From positions 8,990,001 to 9,054,000 of the forward strand of contig OZ234494.1 of the NCBI GenBank assembly GCA_965153455.1: 64,000 nt of DNA, given 5' to 3'. How positions within the stretch are numbered: the first letter of the stretch is position 1; the number at the start of each line of letters is the position of its first letter. The notes under the pieces are model-generated. The model searched no databases, was not told the origin of the DNA, and worked only from the letters and a program-made list of their open reading frames with translations. Origin of the DNA: Sphagnum compactum (lineage: Eukaryota > Bryophyta > Sphagnopsida > Sphagnales). The position numbers and the translations under genes were made by a program. Below are positions 1 through 11,273 of the stretch, piece by piece.

Positions 1-2084
1 CCAACATATCAATTCAAAATTTGTCATTCAGATCTCCACTCCCATTCTATTTGGTTAGGTAAATGATCTGTTGACATTTTGTGTCGATTTAAAGCCATTT
101 AAATTTGCAAAGAACTTTTCAACCTATAATTTAAAACATGTGAATGTATACAAAGTTCATATAATGCAACCTAGTTGTGATGTGTGTGTGGTGTGATTTT
201 ATGTGAATGAATGATTCTTTTGTGGGATTCAAGATTTCTCTTAGGGCATTCACCACTTCAAGTATGAAGAAAGCGAAAGGTGAGGTTGAAGTAGATGTTG
301 ATTTATGGTAAAGTTCATTGTTCAAAGAACATAAGAACTCTTTTCTAACCAAAAGGCCATTTTACATACACACATTTCAACAATTGTCTAGTACTTTTGT
401 TATATTGAGGCTTGGAAACAAAAATTTAAGTTTGTGTGCATCGAGGTTTCACATGGCATTTGTAGGGGTTTGTAGCACACAATGTCTACTCATTTGTCTA
501 GTTGAGGCTGAGAAGGTTGAAGCAAACTCTCAAAATTTGTGGATTGCTTGACCTAGAGCATTGTCACAAACTTGAGCTCTCAAAATTCTCAATGGTTAGT
601 ATCATGGCACATGTTACTTCCCCAACTTCAACTTCACTTGTAAATTGGAGGCTTTAAAACATTTTGTTTTAATGTGCATTGCTTTACTCTCACCTAAGTT
701 GTGTTTTTGTCATCCACATGGCACATGGCCAATAAACTAACCCAATTTAAGAAGTTGTCATGGCAGCTGGTGCTCAATGTCTGATGGATGCAGCAGCTCT
801 ACAACACCTTCTGGTAGTTGTCAAGGCTGAAGATCAATTGCAGCTCACTTAGCTCAAGAGTTCATCATCAATGTGCCTTGTCCAAAAGACACACCTTAGA
901 AAAGCTTAATGTACCAAAAGCTATTTGGAAGGAAGATCAACACATCAACACCAATAAAAGCTGCCAAACTGAGTGCTAAAGCACCATCAAGGACTTTCCT
1001 TTGAGTACTTTGGAGAAATATCCCTTTCGATACTTGAAGGACATCACTGGACACAAACACCTGCTTCAAGGGTAGGAGGTTGTTATGGATTAGATTGTGT
1101 TCAGGAGCTAATTACATCCTCCTCACATCTCAACCATTGATTTCAGTGAATTGTAGCCACCCTCACCTAAAAGATGAAAGACAGTGGAAAGTATTTCCTC
1201 CAAGGTTATTAGTGTAGGGTAATGGCCAAGGCTTCAGCCATTATTGGAATAAGGGCCTGCATGAGGTGGAGCCAAGGTGGGCCTGATTCTGGTGATGCCC
1301 ACAGTTGAGGGTGTTACATGACATGAAAAGCGATGATTTTTTTAATACAAAATTCATTCTTTTCTTGTGATACCTGATGGGTATGCAACAGGTACCTACC
1401 GGGCATTATGGGAAAAAAAAAACATGATGTAAAGCATTTCAGAAAACGGAATGCCCATAGGTCATGTTTTCCGCCCTGTAACCATGCATGCACATACTTT
1501 GAAAATCTGGGCAGAGGTTTTCCCATAATGAGGAGCCTAACCCTCTGAAAACTTGTTGGAACTGGTTTAAAATAGTAAAATCCAGCTTGCTATGACCCTT
1601 AGCAGTTCTCAAAGTTCACCCAGCAGGGGGGCCTTACCATTTGTAGGATAATGCCCCTTTCCTCCCCGCCCCCAGGCAGTGCTCAAAAAACTGAGCAAAA
1701 TTCTGGCCCCGCAATTTGTCCTAAAGAAGAGAGCCAAAACGTGAACAGGCTTTAATTACAGCATGTCAAGGGATCTTCCATGGGGACTGACAAAGGCCTC
1801 CTCCTCAACACTTGAACTTGGCTCTGTCCTCGTTTGAGGTGAGTGTTTCATGCCCTGTACAAGATGCCTTCACTTTGTAAACCTAGTTCCATAATGGAGG
1901 AACACCACACTAACCCATCATTGCAAGTGCACTTATTTTACTTCCAGATATTCGGTGCAGGGTATAAGCTCTAGGACAGTAGCATTCCTACAAAAATGGG
2001 CCTATGGAAGTGAGTATGGGTACCAAATTTTTGGGAATCTCCCATCGAAGGATCTCACCCAATGTAACTGGTTTTGGTGGCCTT
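1..2084. other. Intergenic, no gene recognised
   Basis: Mostly AT-rich DNA with only short open frames that look random. A short open stretch near 750-860 on the plus strand reads as an Ala/Gln/Leu-rich peptide but is broken by stops and has no support. The part from about 1200 to 2000 is richer in GC and includes a stretch near 1205-1330 that resembles stretches near 35.55 kb and 30.72 kb, so it is probably repeat-derived. Confidence 0.5.
1205..1325 (+). repeat. Dispersed repeat copy (family shared with 30.7 and 35.5 kb)
   Basis: This stretch carries the ordered words GGGTAATGGCCAAGG, ATAAGGGCCTG, GGAGCC and GAGGGTGTTACA. The same words in the same order occur near 35555-35630, and a weaker version near 30720-30810. 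The shared order suggests remnants of one transposable element family, possibly an LTR end, but no coding part or boundary was found. Confidence 0.45.
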
Positions 2085-2087
2085 TTA

Positions 2088-2295
2088 AGGTGCATTCACA
2101 CCTAATGTTAAGTCAGTGTTAAGTGAAAATCTAGGTGGCATCTCAGGTGGCACCCAATTTTAAATGGGCAATTGTTTAACATTAAGTGAATGTTAACAGA
2201 AAATTTTCATGGTAAATAGGTTTAGGTCCTAGATGATTAACTTGGTGTTAGGGGATTTAATACTAGAGTCCTTAACACCAAGTGTGAATGCACCT
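2088..2295. mobile_element. MITE, copy 1 (terminal inverted repeats, TTA target duplication)
   Basis: The element starts AGGTGCATTCACAC and ends in the inverse GTGTGAATGCACCT. The inverted repeat extends for about 25 bases with the word TGTTAAG near each end. A TTA triplet sits immediately outside both ends (2085-2087 and 2296-2298), as expected for a target-site duplication. It is 208 bases long with no coding capacity. A close relative lies at 48775-48989. A 3-base TTA/TAA target site is typical of the PIF/Harbinger (Tourist-like) superfamily; the family assignment is an inference. Confidence 0.8.
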
Positions 2296-3138
2296 TTAGG
2301 CACTTTTGTGAGCTTTATCCTGGGTCGGACAAGCACTCTGCAGCAAGCTACACTTTTTATGTTGTTAGTGTCCATTTTAATGCATCCCTGCTTTAGAACA
2401 TAATTGCAATGTGAATCAATAGTGAGAAAACCAGTTACATTAGGGGAAAGCACTCTATGAGTGTCGTCCCCGTCATAACAAACAAGGTGAAAGCACTATA
2501 TGAATGCCATCCCCGTCACAACAAACAAGGTGATCTGACATTGCACATTACCTTATGCCCCCACCCTAGGAAGCTTACACCAAAATCCCTGCTAAATTGC
2601 GCTATGTAAGTTGCCTCAAATTACACTACAAAACCTCACTGAGGTTGTTACATTGGATAGAGCCCGGGATAGAGAGAGCCCTGAGATTGAGCTGGGTAAA
2701 ACCCTTGGAGCAGGTGGTTTCTGCCATGTACCTTGGGCTCTACCCTTGGATCAAAAGCATAACTGCCCTTCTCGCTGCACTTTACCCTAACACAAAAACT
2801 TAACCTAATTTTTTCTTTGTACCCGGAGGTCCTTTATAGTGCGTAGTCTTCCTTCTAGAGTCCATGGTGTCTAACACACATCTGCAAGGCACTGATTTGT
2901 AAGGTGCCTTCAGCTTAGCAGATTCCAATGACATCAGTTCATTTTAAGTTGATGAAGGGCATGTCACAAATGTTTCCCCCTTCCCCCCCCCCCCCCCCCC
3001 CCCCTTCCTTTTCTTTCAAGATGCTACCTCTATTCTCCTCCTCATTATGCTTCTCAATTGCCTTAAGATATACATTGCCCACTGGACAAGGGATAGTAGC
3101 CTTATGGCGCAGAGGCTCTAATTATGAATGACAACTAA
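2296..3138. other. Intergenic with homopolymer tract
   Basis: No gene is recognised. The stretch contains a run of 22 C at 2983-3004. A frame across it would read poly-proline, but this comes only from the homopolymer and has no flanking coding signal. Confidence 0.5.
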
Positions 3139-3429
3139 GAGCATCTCCACCTCTTACTAATAAACACACCATTACATTAAATTTTGCAGGAGAATGGTGT
3201 GAAACCTCCTTGTTGTGCACTAAATATGACGAGGATAATCTGACCCGTAAAAAGAATTGTGTTGTGGATTGGTCAGCAATGAGAATAATTGGCCTAGATG
3301 GACAGCCTTAAGTAATCTTTCAATTGTTTACTAGACTTTGTCATGTGTATGGGTGTTGATATGGGATTGTTAAACACCAAACTGACTTCATATTAAGATG
3401 TGTTTAGCATTGTGGTGGTGGAGATGCTC
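3139..3429. mobile_element. MITE-like element with GAGCATCTCCACC ends
   Basis: The left end GAGCATCTCCACC (3139-3151) is matched by its exact reverse complement at 3417-3429. The similarity continues inward with AAACACA on both arms, giving an imperfect inverted repeat of about 30 bases. The whole is 291 bases and non-coding. Flanking triplets are TAA and TCA, so the target duplication is imperfect. Ends of the GAGCATCTCCA type are common in plant MITEs, but the superfamily is left open. A lone half-site of the same type occurs near 32459-32471. Confidence 0.7.
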
Positions 3430-4159
3430 TCACATTTGTCGTGACACATGTTCCCACCAACACTGAAGAACAAGAAACCCCCTCTCGTCCGGGCCTTCCT
3501 TCACACATTGGTCTGATCATTCTCAATGATATCTTGGCTAGATTACCTGGGGCATTATATGTGACTTTGTGTATGTGTGCCAGTCTAAAAATGTCAAGCA
3601 TACTTGAGAATTAGATATGAAGCCTACTTTTAGAGCACCATAAATAATATGGTGGATATCAGTTTACAGAAACTGATACTGCACTAGAAGTTTGAACATT
3701 ATCTTGTTATAATGAAATTTTGATCTAGAGAAACATAAGAAGTAAACTATGTCCCCACAATTCATGCCCCTGCCATTAAAGTAGGCCAAAATATAAGGTG
3801 ATGACCACAGCTAGGAATACCTCAGGCAATGAGGAATTGCAGCATGCACTGTATCGACTCGCTTTTTTATGTTTTGGGGAGGTGTTGGATCACATTGGGT
3901 CCCCAACATGTTCCCAATAGCACCTCACTTTGTACCATATGCTTTGCCCAACATTGTCCTCTTGTAAACTATATACTTGGGCAAATGTTAGGAATTGTTT
4001 TTATGTTTGGAGTGATTAGTTCTACATTGTGGAGTCTCCAAAGTTTTAGAACTTTCTTGTCATGTGCTAATCAAAGGCACTCATCACAAAAGAGAAAAAA
4101 AATGGAACTTGGAAGGCATACCCCCAAACTAATCTATTTCTTAAGGAAGGTAGGTTGTT

Positions 4160-4560
4160 TGTTGTGTTGAGATCTTACGAACCATGGTGCCCCATGCTGT
4201 GTTCGTGGTACAATTGTAAATCCTTGATGAGTAGGAGTACACCAAGGTGGTTTGGTAGTATTTACACCTATGATGCAAGAGTTATGGATTATTAAACAAT
4301 TTTGTCATTGAAAATTTAACAAAATTTATAAAATATTAGGGAAATTAGGGACAGTATTGTTGGGAAGTCCTTGATGAGTGGATTTCTTGGAGATGATTTC
4401 ATAATTTCAGCACCTAAGATGGGGAAAATATTGAATTTTGAGTAATTTCCGTCATTGCAAATTAATTAAAAATTAGAAATATTTTTTTTCACAATTGAGG
4501 TCTATTTTCAAGGTCCTGTTCACACTTGGGCCAGTGGCACAGGCCATGCTAGTTATTTAT
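4160..4560 (+). repeat. Dispersed repeat, copy A (partner at 57.45-57.83 kb)
   Basis: The order of words here (GATGAGTAGG, GTACACCAAGG, a TTATTGAATTTTGAGTAATTT-like block, then GGCC and CAGTGGCACAG) parallels the stretch at about 57500-57825. Similarity spans some 350-400 bases with many substitutions. It is likely an old transposon fragment; neither copy has an obvious intact coding frame or terminal structure. Confidence 0.6.
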
Positions 4561-4809
4561 TAACATAGCAAAGACAATCATGCCCAAATTTTTTCAAAGT
4601 TGGAATATCATTTAAAAATGGAATGCTATTTTGACAGTTGATATTCCATTTAAAAACTATAATAAATGCAAATTTAAAACACATCTTGTAGTATAAACTA
4701 TAAGCTAGTTGTGGTGTGGTATCAGGTATACCTACTAAGTCACAGTTTAGTTCTGCCAGAAATGTCTACAGAAATGAAATTTGAGAAGGAAATTGGCACT
4801 CCATATCCC

Positions 4810-4829
4810 TAGGGTTTAGGGTTTAGGAT
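4810..4829 (+). repeat. Interstitial telomere-like repeat (TTTAGGG)
   Basis: Between two and three head-to-tail units of the plant telomere heptamer TTTAGGG, the last degenerate. It is too short to be a telomere and is most simply an interstitial remnant. Confidence 0.8.
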
Positions 4830-5632
4830 TTGAAAAAAAGAGTACCACCCAACATTGGAAATAACCACTTACAGACAAAATCAAGAGGGCAGCCATGTTG
4901 AAAAGCAGCTTAGATAGACAAGCAGCTTAGCAATAGGAAATATGGTATTGGGTTTTGTACCATGTGATGTTGGTCTGGTTTATAGGTTAGGTGATCATGT
5001 GTGCTTGTATTCCATAGCTAATCATGCTGGTTAGCTATGAATTAACCATCCACATGTGTCTACCTACCTCATTGCCACCCAGTGCCTTGTGTACTACCCT
5101 CATTTCATACTTACATAGTTAGTGTGTGATGGAACTTACATATGATATTTAGTTCATGAGTACCTAGTTCATTGTGTAATGGAAAAATAAGAAAATGAAT
5201 CCCCACTATCTAATAAGTTGGAATGGGACCCAACCTAAAACCAGGACTGGAATTGAAGGGTTGTATAAAAATTAGACCTATCAAATGCAAAACCCTTGGT
5301 CAAGAAAATTTGAACCCAACTGGAATCAATAGTTCAATTTTCTAAAAATATAAGGTGTTCCTTTTATTTTTTAAAAAAGCCCTAAATCCAAACCCAGTGG
5401 GTCCGATATAAACCAGCTAACACTAGTAGTTACCGAGGTAATATGAGGTGGAAGTAGGAGGGTATACAAAATTGGTGGTGGTTCATCCACAAATAAGGCA
5501 TAACATCATAACCAGCGTTGGCTTGTTCTTGGTTTTCAAAGGAACCATTAAATTCAAGTTTAAAGGTTTGCAGAAAAAGGAGGATCTCCTGATTTTGGGT
5601 TTTAGGGAACATAAAAAACCAAAGCCAGTTGG

Positions 5633-5999
5633 GGTGCATTCACATACCTAATGTAGGTAGCACTTGTCAATGATGTGGCATCCTAGTTGGTAGGTGGCAT
5701 TAACTTGGTGTTAAGTGTGTGTGCTAACTACCATTAAATCTAGCTTTAAACTTAAATTTTAGACTTTTAGTCAATGTTGTGTGAAGTCAACTGAAAGAAC
5801 CAAATAACCCAACATGACATAACATGAACATTGGGGGGGGGAGGGGGTCTAGTACCACCATCCTTCCCACTTTAAAAAAAAAGGAGAAAAAAAAGGATGA
5901 CAAAACAAGAGAATTCAAAACAATAGTTTTAGCAATCATTTTTGTTAAAGCAACCATAAAGGCCATGACTCGTAGCATCACCTTAATGTGTGAATGCAC
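5633..5999. mobile_element. Possible divergent MITE of the 2.1 kb type
   Basis: The left side carries GGTGCATTCACATACCTAAT near 5634 and the right side the inverse AATGTGTGAATGCAC near 5984-5998. These ends resemble the ends of the elements at 2088 and 48775. The interior differs, and a clear target duplication was not found. It may be a diverged or nested copy. Confidence 0.4.
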
Positions 6000-7439
6000 A
6001 AACTTTCTTGCAAGGTTAACTTTCATGATTGTTGCCAGTTTTGGCCGAGTTTCAAAATTTTTTTTTGAGGATTGTCGCATCTGGTTATGACAAAAAGAAA
6101 AACTTAAGAAAGACCTGGTTCTTTGTTCATTTTTTAATAAATTTTTTTTTACGCCAGTGCAAGTTATCATCTTTTTAAAAAAAAACTTGACCAATTCTCA
6201 CAAATTTGATAACAATTGGTTATGATATTTTTTCTTGATCAAAATACTAAATTTTTAATTTGAACTTAATAAAGTTTTTATAACATTGACAAGGTGCTAA
6301 CAATTGTCATTTTACACATTTAGAATTCAAAATTTTCATCTTTATCAAAATCATTTTCAAACTATTCAAACTCTTTTCTAGATCTCCATTGATTTTAGTA
6401 AATTTTACTAAATGAAATAGAGACTTACATCCTATTCTAAGGTCATTTGACCAATTTTTAATTAGAAAAATTAACTTTTTAAAAATTTCAATTTGTAACT
6501 TATATCTCCCAAGATTAGTAAGTATTCTTGCTAAAGTAAGAAAAAAATTTGTTTCAATTTGTGATCCAACAATGTTTAGGATCTATTGGGCAAAAAAACT
6601 AATAGTTGAAAACATTACTTCATGTTTTTTCTCACCGTTGAAGAGGACATTTGATGTTTTTAACATCTACTTAATAACATCTAAAAATTAGGAACTCTCT
6701 CTTCACAAGTTGCTTTACTAATTCACTTGACCTTGTAATCTATTAGAAATATCCAAATTGCAATCCTGATCAAAAACATCTTGATTAGCAAAGCTTCTCA
6801 TAAAATGATGCAAAATGTTCATGACATTTTACCAACATAGGATATAGAGATTTCATTTCATATTTCTACATAAGAACAAAACCTTGGACTCTTCCAACAC
6901 ATGAGGATATTACATGAAAGCTTTTAAATTTGGGATCTAGCATTAGGGAAACCATGTTATGTGTTTTCTAATGTTAGGAAAAGAAAGCACACAACAAACC
7001 TCCTTTTGAATGTTACAGGCTAATAAAATTAATTCATTAACAAGACTAGATTCATCTTCCATTAAGCTTTCAAAAGGAGGCAGAAGTTCATTATTTTCTT
7101 TTAGTTTTAAATTCAAAAATTGTAAAATGTAATGCATCACTAAACAACCATTGTCCACAACACTAGTTTAGAACATAAGAAATGACAATGGGAAAAAAAT
7201 AGTCCATAATAATTTGAAAAATATGCCACATTAGAAGGGGTGGCACTTGTCCAATAACCCTCACAATAGTATGTGTGTTGTAACAAAGTACAAAAGTTAC
7301 TTAAAATTGCAATGTTTCTTGGAACATTATTATTTTCTTAACAAACCTACAAACAATAACAAAAAAATTAGTAATTGAAGTCAATTCTATAATATCAAAA
7401 AGACAAGTTCAAATTTTTAAAAAAATCAAAAACTAAGTA
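6000..7439. other. AT-rich sequence, possible tail of hAT relic
   Basis: No intact gene. A minus-strand frame at 7158-6943 has plausible amino-acid composition and lies downstream of the decayed hAT transposase on the same strand, so it could be a remnant of its C-terminal part, but I see no diagnostic dimerisation motif. Confidence 0.35.
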
Positions 7440-8522
7440 ATAATATTTTGTTCTCATTAATGTGTTTAATTTTCTTGGGCATAAATTAGGTTCAACACAA
7501 ACTTTCTCTCATTCCTACCTACCTTTCCCAAATTTTTTAAGCCAAGTGTGTAAATCGGCTTGTGTAGATTTAACAGAGATATATTGGAAATTTATACACA
7601 CTTTTTCATCTATTGTGGCATATTAACATGCCTCAAAAAAAACATGACCAAAACAACTTCCCTAAAAACTCTCATTTAAACCAAGAAATTCACAATTGAT
7701 AATTGATTTCAATGCATTGGTTATTGCATTGAGGTTAGAGCCTTCATCTTTGATATAAGCAATAATTTTTTTCCTTAAATTTTACTTGTCCAATAGATTT
7801 GTTAAACTTCAAATCAAGGCTTGCCTTGTAGTTTTTATAATTTTAAGTAGCCCAATAGTGACATGTTTAGGCTACCATTCAGTTCCCAAAAAGTTGATGA
7901 CCAATGCAAATATATCATAGGCCCTTTTAAACATTCAAAGATCAAAGCTAGTGGTTGTAGAATGATATTATCCTTATGTTGGAAGAACATAAAGTTGTTT
8001 TGTTTTTTCCATTAAACATGGTAATATGTTTTGTGAAAACTATTTTTTAGAAGGAAAATTAACTCTTGAACATAGATGTGAAACCAAACATTTTAGCCAC
8101 ATACTATCAACAAACAACATTGGTAAATTATTTTTCACAACCAAAAGATGAAGATCTTAAAATATTGCATTTGCTACACATGATCCCTTTCGAAAGGATC
8201 TTTCACATCAAAAAATTTGGAGATCGAATTTCCCAACAAATTTGACCTTTTTTTGATAGTTGCCTTTCTTTCTTTTTTGAAACAAATTGTTTACTTCTTC
8301 CTCAAATATTTTGACAATTAGACCATGATCTACATCGACATGTTTTTTTAAAGACATTATTCCATTTGTTTTAATATGTGAAATTAACCTTCTTTTGCCT
8401 TGTGTTCTTGGATTTGTCGCATTAACTAGATTGTTATAACAAAATATACAATGCATTATCGGTGAATTATCAAGATCCACATTTGTATTATCATTTTCAC
8501 AATAAAACACCCAACATAGCAA
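7440..8522 (-). pseudogene. Decayed hAT-type transposase with BED-like zinc finger
   Basis: The first part (8522-8208) encodes a peptide with CIFC, then RRLISHIKTNG, LKKHVDVDH: a Cys2...His/His pattern like the BED zinc finger at the N-terminus of plant hAT transposases. Further along the same strand, after several stops, comes IIAYIKDEGSNLN and ALKSIINCEFLG near 7780-7700, then a segment near 7610-7440 ending KKIKHINEN. These short blocks resemble the central part of hAT transposases. The frame is broken by many stops and shifts, so no protein can be made. The first residue is not at an ATG. Terminal repeats were not located. Confidence 0.6.
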
Positions 8523-9392
8523 TGTTCTGCCATGAGGTTTTCAAAATTTTCTTTGAACATGCAAGCTTTTTATGTTATTTTGCATTATGTCTTATTCATT
8601 TTGACCTTCTAGATTTCTGCTTATTTCAATATGCACAATTGGATTCTCTTCAAATATTTTTTCCATTATATCACTCATATAAATTCCACATGTTTCATTT
8701 GCACTTATTTTATTTTCATTTTAAGAAGATTAATTCATTGACAATTTTCACAAGATTATTATCAAATAAGATGGAGGAAAAAAAAGCATTTTTTATTGCA
8801 CCAAACAATATAAAAAGAAATCAAAAAATAATATCAAAAGAGGAAACCAAGTGAGAAAGCATTTACAAGCAATTATAAAATAATAATAAAAACATTTACA
8901 AACAAGAGGATTAAAGTAAAAGTTTGGGCTTGCGAGTCTAAAAAATTATTTCAAAATTTCACTCATTTTTTTCTCTCATCATTATAGAATACAAAAGGTT
9001 TGAAGTTTGGATATGACATTAAAAATTTCAAAAATTTGAAATTTTGCCAACATTGATAAAAATCTTTCTGAATTTTTTGAAGATGATATTATGAAACATG
9101 GAAATCTCACCGGAAACTAATATGGGGAAAATCATCTTTTTTTGGTATATAGTGTTTTGGCCCTACAAAGGCAAATGGAGATCCTACTTTGGGGACATTG
9201 TTGGTAAATTTGTAACTTCCTAGGGGATTTCATCCAAAATTAGGAGAGCATCAATGAACATGAGGTTGGGAAAGCGTGATAGATAGGCAAATCCATGTGT
9301 GAAAGGGAACTTTTCTTTTTAGTTTAAAAACATTCTATAAGTTTCACCTTGAGACAAGAAACCAAAACAAATGGAAGGACAGGGACATGAAT
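8523..9392. other. AT-rich, nothing recognised
   Basis: Very AT-rich DNA with a 130-codon plus-strand frame (8462-8854) that overlaps the hAT relic antisense and is rich in Phe, Lys and Asn as expected from base composition. No signal supports a gene. Confidence 0.5.
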
Positions 9393-9611
9393 TTAGCCCA
9401 AGGATGACCCTTCAATTTCATTGCTTGGCCAATCGTGCTGCTCCTGCTGGGCTGCAACTTGCATCAGTGAAGGATTGAGTTTGTACAACACAAGATCTAA
9501 ATGATTTTTGACTCTGCTAGTGTATGACAAAATACCCCTCAATACTACAGTCACTGCTTTTGTAAACAGTTCATTGAATGATGTAATCAAAGCTCTGATA
9601 TTAAAGTGCAT
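9393..9611 (-). other. Possible alternative terminal exon of the 9.6-11.3 kb gene
   Basis: An open frame of 72 codons, ending in a stop at 9395-9393, has coding-like composition (a helical part followed by VAAQQEQHDWPSNEIEG). It lies just downstream of the gene at 11273-9627 on the same strand. Joining it to that gene would require a 39-base intron (AG ending at 9595), which is unusually short for a plant, or a donor inside exon 5 giving an intron of about 92 bases. It could be a retained 3' exon, a frameshifted end of the gene, or chance. Confidence 0.35.
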
Positions 9612-9626
9612 CTTCTAAACAGATTA

Positions 9627-11273
9627 TTAATACCTGTTTGAGATAAAGTAAACTGGTCCCGAGCTTGCAGTATTAGCCATTAAGCTCTGCAAATAAAAGT
9701 CCATCACTAGAACGTAATCATCTGGGGGACACTCCACACTGATGCTCAGTATGTGACCCTGCACATTAAAAGTCAAAACATGCCGGTTTGGATTAGCAAA
9801 ATGGTTTTACCTCAGCATTTGTGCATAATTTGCCGGGGCTGGTAGAAGGCCCATCAAAGCCTGACACCTGCTAGAGAGGAGTGTACTAAATGTGATATGA
9901 CTGGTGCCCCCTGTTTCTCATTGGCCAATCACAATGATTGGTCTAGGTGGCTTGCTATTAGTAGTCTCCCACCTAGTAGTTTCACTTTTAGGCTAGTATT
10001 ATGGGTGCAGTTGTAGAAAATTTAAATATCTAAACTTCCATGTGGGAATTTTTTTGTAGGGTCACATGCTGAGCGCCCCTGGGATGCTCTATCCCCGGAC
10101 CCAAAGTAGAGAGCTTATATAGCAAATGATAAAACCAATATTATATTGACTCTTCTGTATGAAAAGAACGACAGATATTAAAATGCATCCCCATTTTTCT
10201 AAGAAAATTTCAGAAAGAGGACAAAGGGATTATAAATTCATCACCCATCTCAACATTTTCTCACCTCAAAGTCTTGGCTTCCTGGCACAGCCAACAGGCA
10301 AGCAACCATGATGGTGAAACTGACATGAATGCACAGAAGAAATACTTACACTGCCTCTGGAGTCTGGGACCATGTAAGAGAGTTTAGTTTTAAAGTGGTC
10401 TTCATTAGATCTGTGAAATTATTTACAATGTACAGATTTCAAGTTCACTCCATATCTTCTGTCCTCAGGAGTTGTGCCTTCACAGATGTGAGGAAGTCCG
10501 TGCAAGCAAAATCTTTTGTCTTTGTAAGTTGACATTGGTATTCAATGATGGAATCAATTCTTAAGTCTGCTACTTTCTGTAGCAGTGAGCATTGGGTTTG
10601 TAACCAGATGCTTTAAAACCTTCAATTTCAAAGTTCAATCTGGTCAAACATCACGGGCCAAAGAGAAGAAAACAAAGAACAAACCTAGAGTGAACAGAAT
10701 TTCACTGTCAAGAACAGGACTTTGTATGAGGTACATTCAATTATATATATTAATGGTGCTTCCCAATTTCCCAATGCATAGAAGGAAAATCATGGTTTTT
10801 TTAAATACCTCCTCAGTGACCCTTCTTCTGGGCCTTCTCAAGTAGGGGCTCTCACATTCTGCATAGATTTTCCAGAATGAAAGTTACCTTCTGTTGGGTT
10901 TTCTCAACTTTTGGACTTTGTGGTTCTTCAATTATTGCAATACTCACGCCTGCTGCTGTGAAAGAAAAATTTCCCACTCACCCTAAAGCCCAAAAAAGCA
11001 AAGGATGTAAATAATAAGTACTCTTGTGATATCCATCATCAAACAACTCAAGATTTTCTTTTTCCAAACCTGCTCAAATTTCACATGCTTACCTTGCAAG
11101 GTGCTCTCTCTAAACACACTAGACAAATCGGAGGAGGTCTTTACGATCCTAGAGTACCTATGAGGAGGTGGGCCCAGCAGACTACTACATTTTGACATCT
11201 TTGCAGTTTCTAGGCAAGGTTTTAGGATTTTGGGTTGTGTGAACTCTGAATCCTGGTTCCACTGGTTTGGCAT
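9627..11273 (-). CDS. Unrecognised five-exon gene, predicted 187 residues
   Basis: Exons by my reading: 11273-11093, 10955-10888, 10576-10449, 10319-10265 and 9758-9627. Every junction is GT-AG and the phases agree (1/1, 0/0, 2/2, 0/0), which is hard to obtain by chance in this AT-rich DNA. The start is the ATG at 11273, preceded in frame by TGA and TAA. The protein begins MPNQWNQDSEF, has a Ser/Pro-rich segment SSLLGPPPHRYSR, a helical part with KVADLRIDSIIEYQ, then a hydrophobic FTIMVACLLAVPG and a C-terminal part with VECPPDDYVLVMDFYLQ. It ends ISNRY. No signal peptide, catalytic motif or known domain is evident, and I do not assign a function. The 3' end is uncertain: a further frame at 9611-9393 may belong to it. 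Upstream noncoding exons are possible. Confidence 0.55.

Larger units (their letters stand above)
3430..5632. other. Intergenic repeats, no intact gene
   Basis: A 113-codon open frame with an ATG at 3829 ends at 4170, but its distal part runs into a dispersed repeat that recurs near 57.4 kb, so I do not call it a gene. A short telomere-like tract is at 4810-4829. The remainder is AT-rich. Confidence 0.5.

Noticed and set aside
2928-3131. ORF with poly-Pro
   Set aside because: Exists only because of the 22-base poly-C run.
3829-4170. 113-codon ORF with ATG start
   Set aside because: Its distal part overlaps a dispersed repeat also found near 57.4 kb; composition is not clearly coding.
5787-6194. 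135-codon minus-strand ORF
   Set aside because: Spans a possible MITE and low-complexity A/T runs; no domain or codon signal.
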